Of a stretch of DNA of 64,000 nt, positions 1-10,649 are shown one piece after another. The stretch comes from Eurosta solidaginis (taxonomy: Eukaryota; Arthropoda; Insecta; Diptera; Tephritidae): the NCBI RefSeq assembly GCF_040869045.1, contig NC_090321.1, positions 77,781,183-77,845,182 of the forward strand, in the 5' to 3' direction. The notes beneath the pieces were generated by a model. It had not been told where the DNA came from and did no database searches. It saw only the letters and a program-made list of their open reading frames with translations. Made by a program: the position numbers and the translations under genes. Positions within the stretch are counted from its first letter, which is position 1, and each line of letters begins with the position of its first letter.

Positions 1-150
1 AAAAACCATGGCCACCGTCGCACCTAAAATTCCGGTGGCCCCTTACCTGGTAAACCTACGTGCCTTCTAAATAAATGGCGACGCCAGCATTCCCATTTTA
101 AATATTAATTTATTTACAATTCATTATCAAAACACTTCAGTAAAAACTTA
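1..150. repeat. Repeat family E, left copy, 5' block
   Basis: This block matches 61267-61410 in the same orientation. Both share a GGCCACCG..GCACC start, a GGTGGCCCCTTACCTG stretch, TGCCTTCTAAATAAA and a GCCAGCATTCCCATT stretch, then diverge. A second shared block follows about 1.7 kb later (1785-1975, matching 62628 onward). The pair therefore looks like two copies of one longer mobile or dispersed element. The window edge cuts this copy, so its true left end is unknown. I see no coding capacity and cannot assign a class. Confidence 0.6.
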
Positions 151-1784
151 TTCCGTAAATACATGGCATTACAGGCTATACTACGAAAGCTATACTAAGG
201 CTTATGAAAAATTATTATAAGGGAAACCCTAAGCAAAAGAAAACTCCAGGGTAAGTGTATTTTAAGATGTGAGAGTATCTGACTTAATTGGATATCCTTT
301 TCTACGGCGAGTACAACCCAAAGGCTCCTAAGAAAATTGCTACTCTAAGTTTTCCTATTTCTTTCTTACGCTAGATTAGTAGGGGTACCATCCCGACGCG
401 TACCTGTACTCCCTCTTTAAAAGTTTCCTCAACTTCCTACCTATTCTACCTTTATTTTGTTTTATTTTATTTTATTTGATGTTATTTTATCTTATTGTAG
501 TTTATGCTTTCTTGACTATTTAGGCTAAGCTTACTGTGATTGCTTTCTTTTATTGTTGTTATTATTATTTATAATCTTTATCGTTTTATTAAAGTTTATT
601 TTATTCTGATTTATTTTATTTCATGTTCTTTTTTTTCTTACTTGTATAAATCTCGTATGTAGTGCTGCTCGGGTTTTAATAATGTTTCAAAATAGTATAG
701 ATACATAAATAATATAGCAACTTAAGAATAACTACGCAATATATTTACAGAGGCACGTCTTTTAAAAATTCAAATTTGTGCTAAATAAACAAGACTGTCA
801 TATATTTCTTTTTATGCAATTGATTGTTAAGACCTCGTCGAATCAGAGTTTGGTTAACATTGTGTTAAAAAGTTTTTACTTACAAGCTCAAGTAAAGCTA
901 CTATAAACTATGATTATATATTTAGCTGATGCTGTGGTTCGTATGAGCTGTTTTATAAGCAATGGAGGGAGAAAACTTGTAATAATAGCGATATTCTTTC
1001 GTAATCGCGCTGCAAAGAAAAACAGCCTGTAGAGTATTGGAAAGCATAAGACTTGGGCAATATTAAGCCGTTTGGAAGCAACTCGTTCTTCTCAAGTTAC
1101 AAGGACCCTTTCGATTCTCACATTCTCACATACGTCTGTTGAAGATGTGAAGAGTCAACGATTTTCAACAGTAATGATTTCGAAATTTCATCAGTTCTTT
1201 CTTTTATTTTAGTTAGTAAAAGAAAGATTCTTTAATACCGAAATCTTTATAAACTAACTCTAATATTTTAGAAAAGTTAGAGGATTCACAAAAGGAATCT
1301 TTTATTGAGAATTTCCGAAAAAAAATTTTGAAGTTCAAGAAGCTTTATTAGTATGAAGCCCGTTTTCGAACGTGCCTTCGAAAAGTTCCAAAGATTACCT
1401 AAAATTTTAGATAATTTCAAACCGTTTCCAAGCATTTACTTGGAATTTCAAGAATCTTTTAGTGTGCAGGGTTCCAGTCCAATTAATGTTAGTTAGTTAA
1501 TCAAAAATATATTTTTCTTTAACCATCCCTTTTAAAGAGTATTCCAAGTTTTCTCCCCTAAAAAAAAAACTTAATTTTACATACATTGTATTGAAGAAAA
1601 TCCACAGATGCCTTTGAAAAAGAAAAAAATGGTCAAAATAAGTGTTATACCGGTCTGGGCCGAAATGAATTAGACGATACAACCCAGGGTAAAAGTAAAG
1701 TTTTGAAGCTTAGATAAAAATTTGTAGATTTAATAAAAAAAATTCATCAGAATTTCTCATTCTATTGTTTTGAAAATATTTTCC
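151..1784. other. AT-rich spacer inside or next to repeat E, no gene seen
   Basis: Low-complexity AT-rich DNA, including TTTTATT-rich runs at about 450-660. Only short chance reading frames are present. It lies between the two blocks conserved in the 61-64 kb copy of repeat E, so it may be the diverged interior of that element. Confidence 0.4.
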
Positions 1785-1975
1785 GTAACCGGAACGAACT
1801 CACCGCTTTAGAGGTTGTTGCTGGTAGTTGGTACTATGAGGTCATTGCCGGTAAGTTGTCACAGCTGGGTGGTTGCAGCAGGCCTATATGCGGCGGCCCT
1901 GCTATTGTTGTTACTAAAATTGGTGGTGGTGGTACGTCCGGTGGTTGTTGTGCAGTTTGGTAGGCGCTGCCGGAG
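1785..1975. repeat. Repeat family E, left copy, 3' block with a single minisatellite unit
   Basis: It begins with a CGGAACGAACTCACC stretch shared with 62641. It then carries one copy of the GCAGCAGGCCTATATG..CCCTGCT unit that is repeated about 23 times at 62690-63930. It continues into a GGTGGTACGTCCGGTGG stretch shared with 63938. It is thus the unexpanded counterpart of that array. Confidence 0.7.
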
Positions 1976-2240
1976 TCGCGCGTGGTGTCGCACGCAGTAA
2001 TGGTGGCAGCACGCGGTTTCGTTGCGCGTTTGGTTGGCTGACGCTATCGATGGTGGTTGCGCGCGGTGTTGCACGCAAGGGTGGTGGCAGCGCGTGGTTT
2101 CGTTGGCGCTATAGCTGGTGGTTGCGCGCGGTGTTGCACGCAAGGGTGGTGTTAACGCGCGGTTGGTGGTGGTAGCAGTAGCGCGCGGCTTTGGCTTGGT
2201 TTGTGACGGCGCGCGATGTTGGCGCGGTTGCTGGTAGCTG
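1976..2240. repeat. GC-rich imperfect direct repeats
   Basis: A GC- and CpG-rich island in AT-rich surroundings. A GTTGCGCGCGGTGTTGCACG core occurs twice, 65 bp apart (from about 2056 and 2121), with a more degenerate copy upstream near 1980. Open frames on both strands here are low-complexity translations of the repeats. The match to the right-hand copy of E is lost soon after 1970. Confidence 0.5.
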
Positions 2241-3301
2241 TGGAAGCGTTGGCAATGGTCGTTACGAAACGAATTATTGCGTCCACTTATATAAATGCTG
2301 TTGATAGTAAAATTGATCTCCAGCAATTTAGTTGGTTAATGATTACCAAAAACTCGTACCATGTTAGGATTGTGAAACTTTGCAAAATCAACGCCAACAA
2401 TGCATTTAAACTTTTCGACTAATTTCATCACCGCATATATAACTCATGGGATTGTAGACCTCTGTAACTTGCAATACTTTTAGAACACTTATTGCATTCC
2501 GCTTTAGCAGCATATATATATGTATGTGCATGGGTACACGTGTATCCTTTACTTTTGAACAATGACCGCATTCGTTGCTGAGCTTCTCTTGATTTCTGTG
2601 CTTAACATATATAAAGCAAAACTCTTCAGTCTTCGCTCACTTTTACTGCGATGGCTTTTTATTACCCATTTTTATTTTATATATGCAAGCAGTTTCTGTC
2701 TGCCGACGCTATGCTCTGCCACAACGTTTTGGGCCCGGCATAAATAGTTAACACATAATTGAGAACATACAAACCATAAAATCAAATTCTTTATTATTCT
2801 TCACGCTCGCCTCTTTTTTAATAAATTTTGTTTTTTTCATTCAATACATCTTTTAGATTATTAAATTTGTGCACAATTTCCAATAGTTTCTTTCTCCAAC
2901 CAATAACAAGGGCAAAGATGACAAAGTGGCCAACCTCGCTTTGTTTTTTTTTCTTTCTTCTAAAAGTTGAGGAATCAGGGATATTGCTTGGCAATCGTTG
3001 GGAATATTCTAACACCCCGTGCTCCTCGCACGTGCGGAGGAGACACATGATGTCTCTCAAATAATATTGCTTAATATTAATATACACGATGTTTGGCAAT
3101 TTAGCACGTCCTGCAAGTAGGTTAAACAATTGCCAATTGCACTCATTCATTTTGGGGGGGTAATATTCAATTTTAAAATGTAACTTACGCTCTTCAGCCT
3201 TTCAGGATTTTATTATGTAGCACAAGTTGAGAATTTCTGCAAGTTCGGCAAAAAGGACAGGAGACTGTTTTAGTGTTGCTGTAAACCGCCCGAATTGTAA
3301 T
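2241..3301. other. AT-rich spacer, nothing recognised
   Basis: No conserved reading frame, RNA gene or clear repeat was found. Short frames at 2562-2747 and 2818-3150 have no recognisable features. Confidence 0.4.
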
Positions 3302-3588
3302 GGTACACTACATGGTTCAATTATGTACAGGTTGGCTCATCTCATCAGCTGACTTTATTTATGTCATTCCATGGTCGAAGGGATTGTCAAAAGGAGATGG
3401 CAAACTCAAAATGAGACCAACACATTGGCAATATTTTACTTACACATACAAAAACTGCTAAGTTTTATGTTTCCATTCCATACCATTCGCACCAACACCA
3501 ATACACAGATTTTGACAATTTGAACAGACATATTTTGTTGCTTTACAGATGAGCCAACCTGTATATAGTTGAACCATGGTACACTATC
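3302..3588. mobile_element. MITE with long imperfect terminal inverted repeats
   Basis: The ends are inverted copies of each other. The core CAGGTTGGCTCATCT at 3328 is mirrored by AGATGAGCCAACCTG at 3547-3561, and both are bordered by TA. The similarity continues outward through GGTTCAA and its complement. There is no coding capacity. TA borders with a short TIR would suit a Tc1/mariner-like non-autonomous element, which is an inference. The part from 3328 to 3410 is repeated in inverse orientation at 6430-6517. Confidence 0.6.
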
Positions 3589-4463
3589 TGCATTTGAGGG
3601 CGGCGCTCATCACCCTTCCAAAAACGCGAGTACTCTATAAATAATGTAAGGAATACTCCTTTGGGAGTATAGGACTGCTCCAAATCTAATCTGTATTCAT
3701 ACAAAAAATGTGCCCCAATTAACATTGCGATGTCCTAGGAGAGGAGTAGGTGATCCCACTCTCGCTTTATTTGTGAGTATTCCATAGAGTACATACGAGA
3801 GAGTACATTCCAAAGTACTTTCACTGTAGTACTCCATGGAGCACCCACAGAGGATCATATGCCAAAGTACTAAAGAGGAATTGTTTCGGAAAGAATTATC
3901 GAAGTGAATTTAATTTAAAATGAAAGTAAATGAAGAGGGGCAATACAACTTTTATATTTTATACTACGAATATTCTTATGTTATTTAGCATTTGCGTGAA
4001 TAAAGAAACTTATATAATACGCATACGCATACGTGAATAAAGAAACTAATATAATATGTATACATAAAGCCAGTGCGCTGTTGCATTTTATCAGAGATGC
4101 CAAAGTAAAATTTTATTATTAGTTTGTTGCATGCAATATTTTAATTTTTGGCAACTCTGTTCGATCGTCATCGTGTCGTGATCACTGTCGTTAAAAAACG
4201 AGCAATGATCGGCTGATGGTGGTCCGCAAACGCATTGTAAAGGAGTATTATTAGAGTACTGCAACATGAAGAAAATGGATCACGTAAGCCAACAATTTTT
4301 GCAGGGCATTTCCTCCAGCTATATGTACACTTAGGTTTATTAATGATGTTTGGTGGTTTCACGGTTTATTTTTTTTTTTTTCGATATTTATTTTAAATTA
4401 AACCGGACTCTTCGTCCACAATTTGTCACGACACTATTTTAGTTCACCACTTTTCTTGATCAG
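3589..4463. other. AT-rich spacer, nothing recognised
   Basis: Contains several scattered GAGTACT/AGTACTC motifs between about 3625 and 4260, but no reading frame or repeat family I can support. Confidence 0.35.
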
Positions 4464-6112
4464 AGATCATAGTGTACCTATACCAAGTGTGTCAACTAAG
4501 CGATAAACGTCAAAACTACAAACAGCCTCGCTCACCTGATGCAAATCTCAGGTCTAGAGTTGCATTTTTGGTACGTAAGAGTACTTCAAGCTGAGTTGTA
4601 TTTAATAGTTAAATAAAACTTTGTAGTCTGCAACAATGCGGAAACATACGGAAAGCAAAATTTATTTAAATTAGAGTCAAAATATAAAGCGCCACACGTG
4701 TAACATGGAAAAATTTCACTTCTAAGGCTGTTTACACAAATGCATAAAGGCAAAATTATATAAAATGCTTTGGTCACTTCAAAAGCATATATGACACTAC
4801 TTTATTTTTGCTTGGATTTCAAGCTAAAAAAAACTAACGAAACTTTATCGGAACTTCAAAACACAAAAAAATTTATATCATGAAAAAGCGAGGCCACTAT
4901 TCCCCCATAATTAGCGAGTTTGTCATGTTTTTGTTTATGTTTTACATTTTATTTTTACATTAACATTTTTAACAATAAAACAATGCAAATAACACGCGCA
5001 AATTATTTCTTTCTCTAATGGTTCACTTTTTTCACAAGAAACTTGATTCTAATTGTGTTTTTATGCACCAAATTTTCAAACTAAAAAAAAACTTTCATTT
5101 GTCTGAAAAAAATAAAGAAAAAACGGCGGAATGTCAAAAAAACCTATCGATAAACAAACTGGCTCCTTTGTTTTTAATGAAAGGTTTTATTTTTCTTGTA
5201 TTTCGTTCGTTTTTTGAAATATAGTTTAGCGTAGGCACGCAACCAAAGCATTTATGTAAATTTTTCGATACTTCGCCCGACAGATGAATTAATGAATGCA
5301 ACACAATCAAAGCGTCTGTTTAAATACGCCTTAATTTTTGTAGCTGTGAAAGCTTCCTGCAAATATAATGGTGCTGTAATTGCAAACAAATCAAACTCCT
5401 ATATGACGCTACTTTATTTTCTATGTATTTTTCTTGTATTTTCTCTTATATTTTTTGTCGAGGGAGCCAATAAGGTTTCAATACTGGTGAAAGTATGTGA
5501 ACTATATTTTAAAAAACTAACGAAATACAAGAAAAATTCAACGTAGTTCATTAAAAACAAACAAGCCAGTTTGTATTTCGATAGGGGTTTTTGACATTAG
5601 GCAGTTTTTTCTTTATTTTTTCTGACAAATGAAAATTTTGTTTTTAGCTTCAAAATTTTGTGCATAAAAACACAATTAAATTCAAAATGTAAATTGTGTG
5701 TGCAAATGAGTTTTCAATAAGTGTACATTTTTCAGTTTTCATAGTGAACTTGGGTACAGAAATTCAAATTAAAAAGTTGTTCACAATAATTTGAAAAACT
5801 CTACGTTTTCTCTGCTTTTTACAATTAAAGCAGTAACCCTCCGTAATAAATTAAACTTTTAATGAAAATCAATAACTCTGAACTGAACACTTTTCGCCAT
5901 GATATAAAATTAAAATGCTGTGGAACAGGAGCAACACTTTTGTGACTACATAAACCCTGTTTCAATCTTTTACGTCTCTGCACAGAACCCTAATTGACCT
6001 TTTTCAACCGAAACAACAATGGCAACCCAGATTTTCCCGTTATGCTCACTTAAGCGAGTGCCTGTCAGAATGAAGTCAACAACCTTGTACTTGTACACTA
6101 TGTCAAAGATCT
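4464..6112. mobile_element. Repeat family F, long copy (inverted-repeat DNA element)
   Basis: Its left about 95 bp match the left end of the compact copy at 10371, and its right about 60 bp match that copy's right end. The outer ends AGATC..ATAGTGTAC are inverted relative to each other. The 1.5-kb interior is AT-rich and includes a foldback structure (5051-5676) absent from the compact copy, so this copy either carries an insertion or is the longer parent form. No transposase frame was recognised. Confidence 0.55.
5051..5676. repeat. Foldback structure with about 180-bp inverted arms
   Basis: The arm at 5051-5227 is the inverted counterpart of 5499-5676. Both contain an ATTGTGTTTTTATGCAC stretch, a TTCATTTGTC stretch, a CTATCGATA-like centre and an ATTTTTCTTGTATTTCGTT stretch or its complement. 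The spacer is about 270 bp. Arms this long around a non-coding spacer suggest a foldback or MITE insertion nested in the F element, or a palindromic rearrangement. Confidence 0.6.
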
Positions 6113-6429
6113 CTCTACAATGGCGCACGACGCCGTCCGGCTGCTAAGCAAAATTTTTCTTTCCTTTTTTCTTTTTCCATTCAGCGATGGAAAAACACAG
6201 TTATCTAACTGTGGCGGCGATTATCGATTGGTTCATTGTTATCGTTGGCTCATCCCTACAGCACTGTACCGGTCGCGTTCCGGTTGTCAAACCCTTGTAT
6301 TGATGATATGTGGATGGAACGTAGAGAAAGCGTAAAACTTTGCAACTTTTGTGTCCTGCGGGAACGTGGTACGCCGAATTAGGTAAAACTTTACCACCAC
6401 GCAGGGCATAATTGCTAATGCATCGTTTG

Positions 6430-6517
6430 CATTTCACGTTTGCCATCTCCTTTTGACAATCTCTATGCCAGTACAATGAAACGAATAAAATCAGCTGATG
6501 AGATGAGCCACCTACAC
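6430..6517 (-). repeat. Inverted copy of the MITE end at 3326-3410
   Basis: The reverse complement of this block matches 3326-3410, including a GGCTCATCTCATCAGCTGA stretch and a GATTGTCAAAAGGAGATGGC stretch. It may be half of a second copy of the 3302-3588 MITE family. No matching second end was found beside it. Confidence 0.5.
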
Positions 6518-7654
6518 ATTGCGCCAGGTGTTATTGAAAGTTCGTCAATGTCATGGGAATTTTTGGCGATGCCACCCGCACGAAACTAACAAAATTCTGT
6601 TTTAACCACCCCAGGCAGACATGAGTGAGGGTGAATCCTATCTTTTCCCTAACACTAGCCAACTGGTACGTTCTAAGGTTGAATCTCCCAAGTGGACCAT
6701 AACAAATTCTTATTATATACTGACAAATAATTTTCTAAAAAAAAATAACAAAAATAATTTAAGCGAAACGAAGCTCGCTGTGACAAAGTTTCCAAAGCCC
6801 CACCCCGTCTTTCCAAGAAAAAAGTTGGGATATTCCCACCTCTTGTATACTAACATAATGCCAATTTTTATCGTGGGAAATATTTTTCTTGTTGATTACA
6901 TATAATTTTGGTTACAAAAAATTTAAAATTTCTCAGGAAAAGCAAAAACCTTATATTTTTATATTCAATATATGGAGAAATTACTCTTTAAAACGCCGTT
7001 GTTGTTGGTTCTAATTCTTTCATATTTTTACTGGGGTGATTTGAATATATCATACCAAAATCTGTGAAAAATCTGTTGGTTAGGTGAATTAAGCTAACGA
7101 TATGTATCTGTAAGATAACAAATAAAAAGAATAACAAATTTTATCAGGTCTTTTTGTATTTATTAGCTAAAATTATTACACGATTTTTATAACTAAATTT
7201 ATAGTTTTTAATAAAAATAACTATACTAAAGAAAAGGTACTGCAGTTCCTACAAATATGACTGGAATTCAATAAAAAGATATATATATAATAAATACTAT
7301 CCTTTAAAATTATAGAGACTTTTTCATTCAAAATTAAAATAAGGTTCAACGTTTCCATTTCAGTTTTTATATCCATACCCAACAGACATTTCTGTAAATG
7401 TTTTGAAAAGTAACTTAAAATAAACTTGTTGTGTTAAATTTTATATAAATGTTTTCAGTATTTAATATATTTTAAAAGTTTTGAAAGTAAATTGTAAAAA
7501 AGGCGAGAAAACTATTTTTCAATATTTTTCAACTTGGAAAATTTCAAATTATTTTCATAAACGTTTATTCAACGCTGCATTTAAGCCTTTTCCTGGATTC
7601 TCCTACAACCCATTCGAATTGTAGCCCTTCTTCATTTAATAAATAAAAAAAAAA
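6518..7654. other. AT-rich spacer, nothing recognised
   Basis: Short frames only (for example 6621-6905). No domain, motif or repeat family could be supported. Confidence 0.35.
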
Positions 7655-8007
7655 ATAAATGTAAGGCGCGATAACCTCCGAAGAGATCTAAGGCCGAGCT
7701 TCTCTTCCAATTTGCGTCGTGCTCCTCTTGATTTTTCCCTACAAATTGGCCGGACGGGACCTACATGTTTTATGCCGACTCCGAACGGCATCTGCAAGGC
7801 AGATGAGTTTTCACTGAGAGCTTTTCATGGCAGAAATACAATCGGAGCGCTTGCCAGACACTGCCGAGGGGCGACCCCGCTTAGAAAAATTTTCTTCTAA
7901 TTGAAAAATCTTATTTCTAAAATTTTGATGTTGCTTTGCCCGGGAGTTGAACCCAGGGCATACGGTGTGATAGGCGGAGCACGCTACCATCACACCACGG
8001 TGGCCGG
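7655..8007 (-). mobile_element. tRNA-derived SINE (family D), copy 1
   Basis: On the minus strand the element opens with a tRNA-like head. A B box GGTTCAACTCC lies at 7943-7953, and an A-box-like TGGTGTGATGGTAGCG sits at about 7982-7997. These are at the spacing of an RNA polymerase III internal promoter. A roughly 270-bp unique body follows and ends near an A/T-rich tail at the low-coordinate side. A second copy at 37538-37890 matches along its whole length. A SINE is moved by an LTR-independent reverse transcriptase from a LINE. No target duplication was found. Confidence 0.75.
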
Positions 8008-9147
8008 TGTATGCATGAAATTCAGTATAAGTTCATATGTATATTTACATACACACATGTATTTGTTAATATTAAAATGATTGAAATAAAAATTATCATT
8101 TATAAAAAGCTTTCTTTTAGAAATTACATTTGTAAGTTTAAAAGCAACGAGCCGTTTCGATTGTTTCACGCTTAATTCTAAACAATTTTTAAACAAAAAA
8201 TCAACGTTTTGTAAGCGTTTTGGGATGGGAGAGAGACAAACACATGTGTACAAAATTTAATGCCTTTATTCGGAATCGGAAAATCGTTCAGGGCACAACA
8301 ACGTTTGTATTTTTCTTCCCTGATCTGTAGCGTCCGCTACTGGATTTGCAACATCCGCTCTGGAATCTCCACGAGTCTTTCCTTGAGCACAATTTGGAAT
8401 GACGTTTTTGGCTAGGTTGGGGTGCTGCTGCATAAACTCTCCCATAATTTCCTTTTGCTTATAGTTTAGTTTATTTAGATGCTTTCTTTGGGTAAACAAA
8501 TATTTTATATTATAAACACTTTTAACTATTTTTTTTATTTATTTACTTACATCATTAATCTTGAAATTTGCATTTTGTTTGTGGTAAGATCAATTTTTTT
8601 TTTTTGAATACAAATTTAAAACGTTACAACTATAAACTAATTCGTTTATTTTCAAAACACATCAAATTTTAAATGCACTCGAACGTCTTCTTGCTATCGT
8701 ATGAAATTTTTTGACGTTTACGATTTGTTGTGTACGTTCACTGAACACATAACACCGAATTTCGTTTGCAGCTATTCGTGCACGTATCACGTAATACCAA
8801 ATAAGTACTTTTAAGAGACGAGTGTTCAGTTCACGGAATATGTAATTCGGGCCCTGCATAGGCGGCCTTCGGCCGCGCTTATAAAAAATAACCCTAGGCT
8901 ACGCCATGCCAAGTTCGGGTGTGTGGTATAAACGTGGCTACCGCCACGGTGATGTCCTTCTGCGTAGTACACCCTTCTGCGCAGCACCCCAAATAATATT
9001 ATACTGTTTTCACACAGAAACTTAATGATCTCATTTCACCTTCTAATGAAATCGTAATTTTTTTCTTTCACACAGAAGTAACTGCTCAATTAGTATGAAG
9101 GATGAAATGTAAAGCGAATAAAATGACAATGCTATATGACAGACAAT
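8008..9147. other. Spacer with an unassigned ORF and a GC-rich patch
   Basis: A 77-codon minus-strand frame at 8266-8499 (NYKQKEIMGEFMQQHPNLAK) faintly recalls the MADF/Myb-SANT-like regulators that accompany PIF/Harbinger transposons. The evidence is weak. A GC-rich patch at about 8855-8985 (GGCGGCCTTCGGCCGC palindrome) stands out from its surroundings, but I could not assign it. Confidence 0.25.
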
Positions 9148-9330
9148 CATGGCGGAACGATACAAGGTGGCAGCAGGGTGTCATACCTACAAACAAAAAA
9201 AATTCCATGTACTTGTAAATTCGATGGACAAATGTCACAATCGTACTACGCCGGAAGTTGATGTATCAAATCAAATAAAAAAGGTTTTATTCAGCTGTTC
9301 GATGCGGCCACCTTGTATCGTTCCGTCATG
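9148..9330. mobile_element. 183-bp MITE with 8-bp target duplication
   Basis: The terminal inverted repeats are about 24 bp with one mismatch. The left end reads CATGGCGGAACGATACAAGG and the right end is its complement with CATGAC. The element is bordered on both sides by CAGACAAT (9140-9147 and 9331-9338), an exact 8-bp direct repeat. Eight-bp duplications occur with hAT, P and Merlin-type transposases. The CATG terminus is not the usual hAT CAG-N-G end, so the mobilising family is open. Confidence 0.8.
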
Positions 9331-9614
9331 CAGACAATGACATTTACTTTGACAAATGACATTTTTAAGCACTGAACACACCAAAAACTAAGAAGCGGAA
9401 GGCTGCCAACAGAGTTGCATTGTGCTTTTGACTTCATTACGCATTCGATTAGCTACTAATGAAATAATTATAGATTCGAATTTTGTATGGAAGATTGAGC
9501 TCAATAAGCGTCTTAATGTAGAAAACTGCCTTTATTATTCAATAAGCCGTCTGTGTGACAGTATTAGACTACAAATTATTAAAAGCGTTTTACAAAAACA
9601 AAATACATTGATAG

Positions 9615-10024
9615 TAGCCGTGTTTTTTAACACGCGTATATCCGTTTACGCTTAAACTTTATATTGACTGCTAAGAGACAAACTATAAATACACCTCTGA
9701 AATTGCTGCGCATAAATTTTGTCCTACTAAATTTCAATACGCATTATACTCAGATGTAACTGAAATATGTGTCTTTGTTTCACCCTGTACACTAATTCTA
9801 TGTATTATATGTGTGTCCACAATTCATCGCAACTGATTCAGCTATATGTTATACCCTATGGCCATCAGAGCGTTGCGTCTCCGCTTTTCGGTACACCCTG
9901 TTGCTGTAGCTAGTTGTTTTACCACAGCCGCTAGATGGGTCTCCTAAGCATTATCTAAGCGAAGATAGGCGTTTTTTAACACGCGCAAACGAAACGTATA
10001 CGCGCGTGTTAAAAAACACGGCTA
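9615..10024. mobile_element. 410-bp inverted-repeat element with a repeated end motif
   Basis: The left end GCCGTGTTTTTTAACACGCG (from 9617) is mirrored exactly at the right end (about 10003-10022). A third, inverted copy of the TTTTTTAACACGCG motif lies just inside the right end (about 9972-9985) and forms a subterminal palindrome. TA or TAGT borders the element on each side. There is no coding capacity. Confidence 0.6.
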
Positions 10025-10370
10025 GTGTATGTTTGTTTGCATTTATGTCGACGTGCCACCACCTTATAATGTTCTACCAAAATAAAAAGATATTGTTGCG
10101 GAGCTGGCAATACCATTCACCACCTTCATTTGTTTAATTGCAAGAACGAAAAAAGCGACAATAGTACCGACGTGTTTTCCGCGAATAACTTTTAAACGAG
10201 ATAAAAAATATAGTTTCTGCTTTCGGATTCTGAATCTTGACGCAAATACGCGTCTTTTGATACCGCTATGTGCGACCCGAATTTTAAGTGCAGGACTTAA
10301 GTTGAAATTTTACTAAATTTGGAAATTAAAAAACTTATATTTCATAAACTAAGAGTTTCCTAGATCATAG

Positions 10371-10649
10371 TGTACCTATACCAAGTGTGTTCACTAAGCG
10401 ATAAACGTCAAAACTACAAACAGCCTCGCTCACCTGATGGAAATCTCAGGTCTAGAGTCGCATTTTTGGTCTCAACGACAACATTTTTGACTACCAATCG
10501 TATGAACTTTTTCAATTTTTCAATCATTCGGAGCATTCGGTAATGGTATCCATTTTGAATTCGCTGTCATTCCGAATCCAGCGAGTGCCTGTCAGAATGC
10601 TTGACAGATAAGTCAACACACTTGTACATGTACACTATGTCCTAGATCT
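10371..10649. mobile_element. Repeat family F, compact copy (MITE)
   Basis: An about 280-bp element whose first 37 bp (AGATCATAGTGTACCTATAC..AAGTGTGTTCACT) are inverted at its right end (10608-10649). The left 100 bp and right 60 bp match the ends of the 1.65-kb copy at 4464-6112. No transposase is present. The flanking duplication is unclear. Confidence 0.65.

Noticed and set aside
1859..2326. 155-codon minus-strand ORF
   Set aside because: Thr/Arg/Ala-rich translation of the GC-rich repeat block. No family resemblance.
7930..8007. tRNA gene on the minus strand
   Set aside because: A and B boxes are present but the sequence continues into a conserved 270-bp body shared with 37538-37890. 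It is a SINE head, not a functional tRNA.
8855..8985. Possible bacterial or transferred DNA because of high GC
   Set aside because: Only about 130 bp with no coding frame. Composition alone is not enough.
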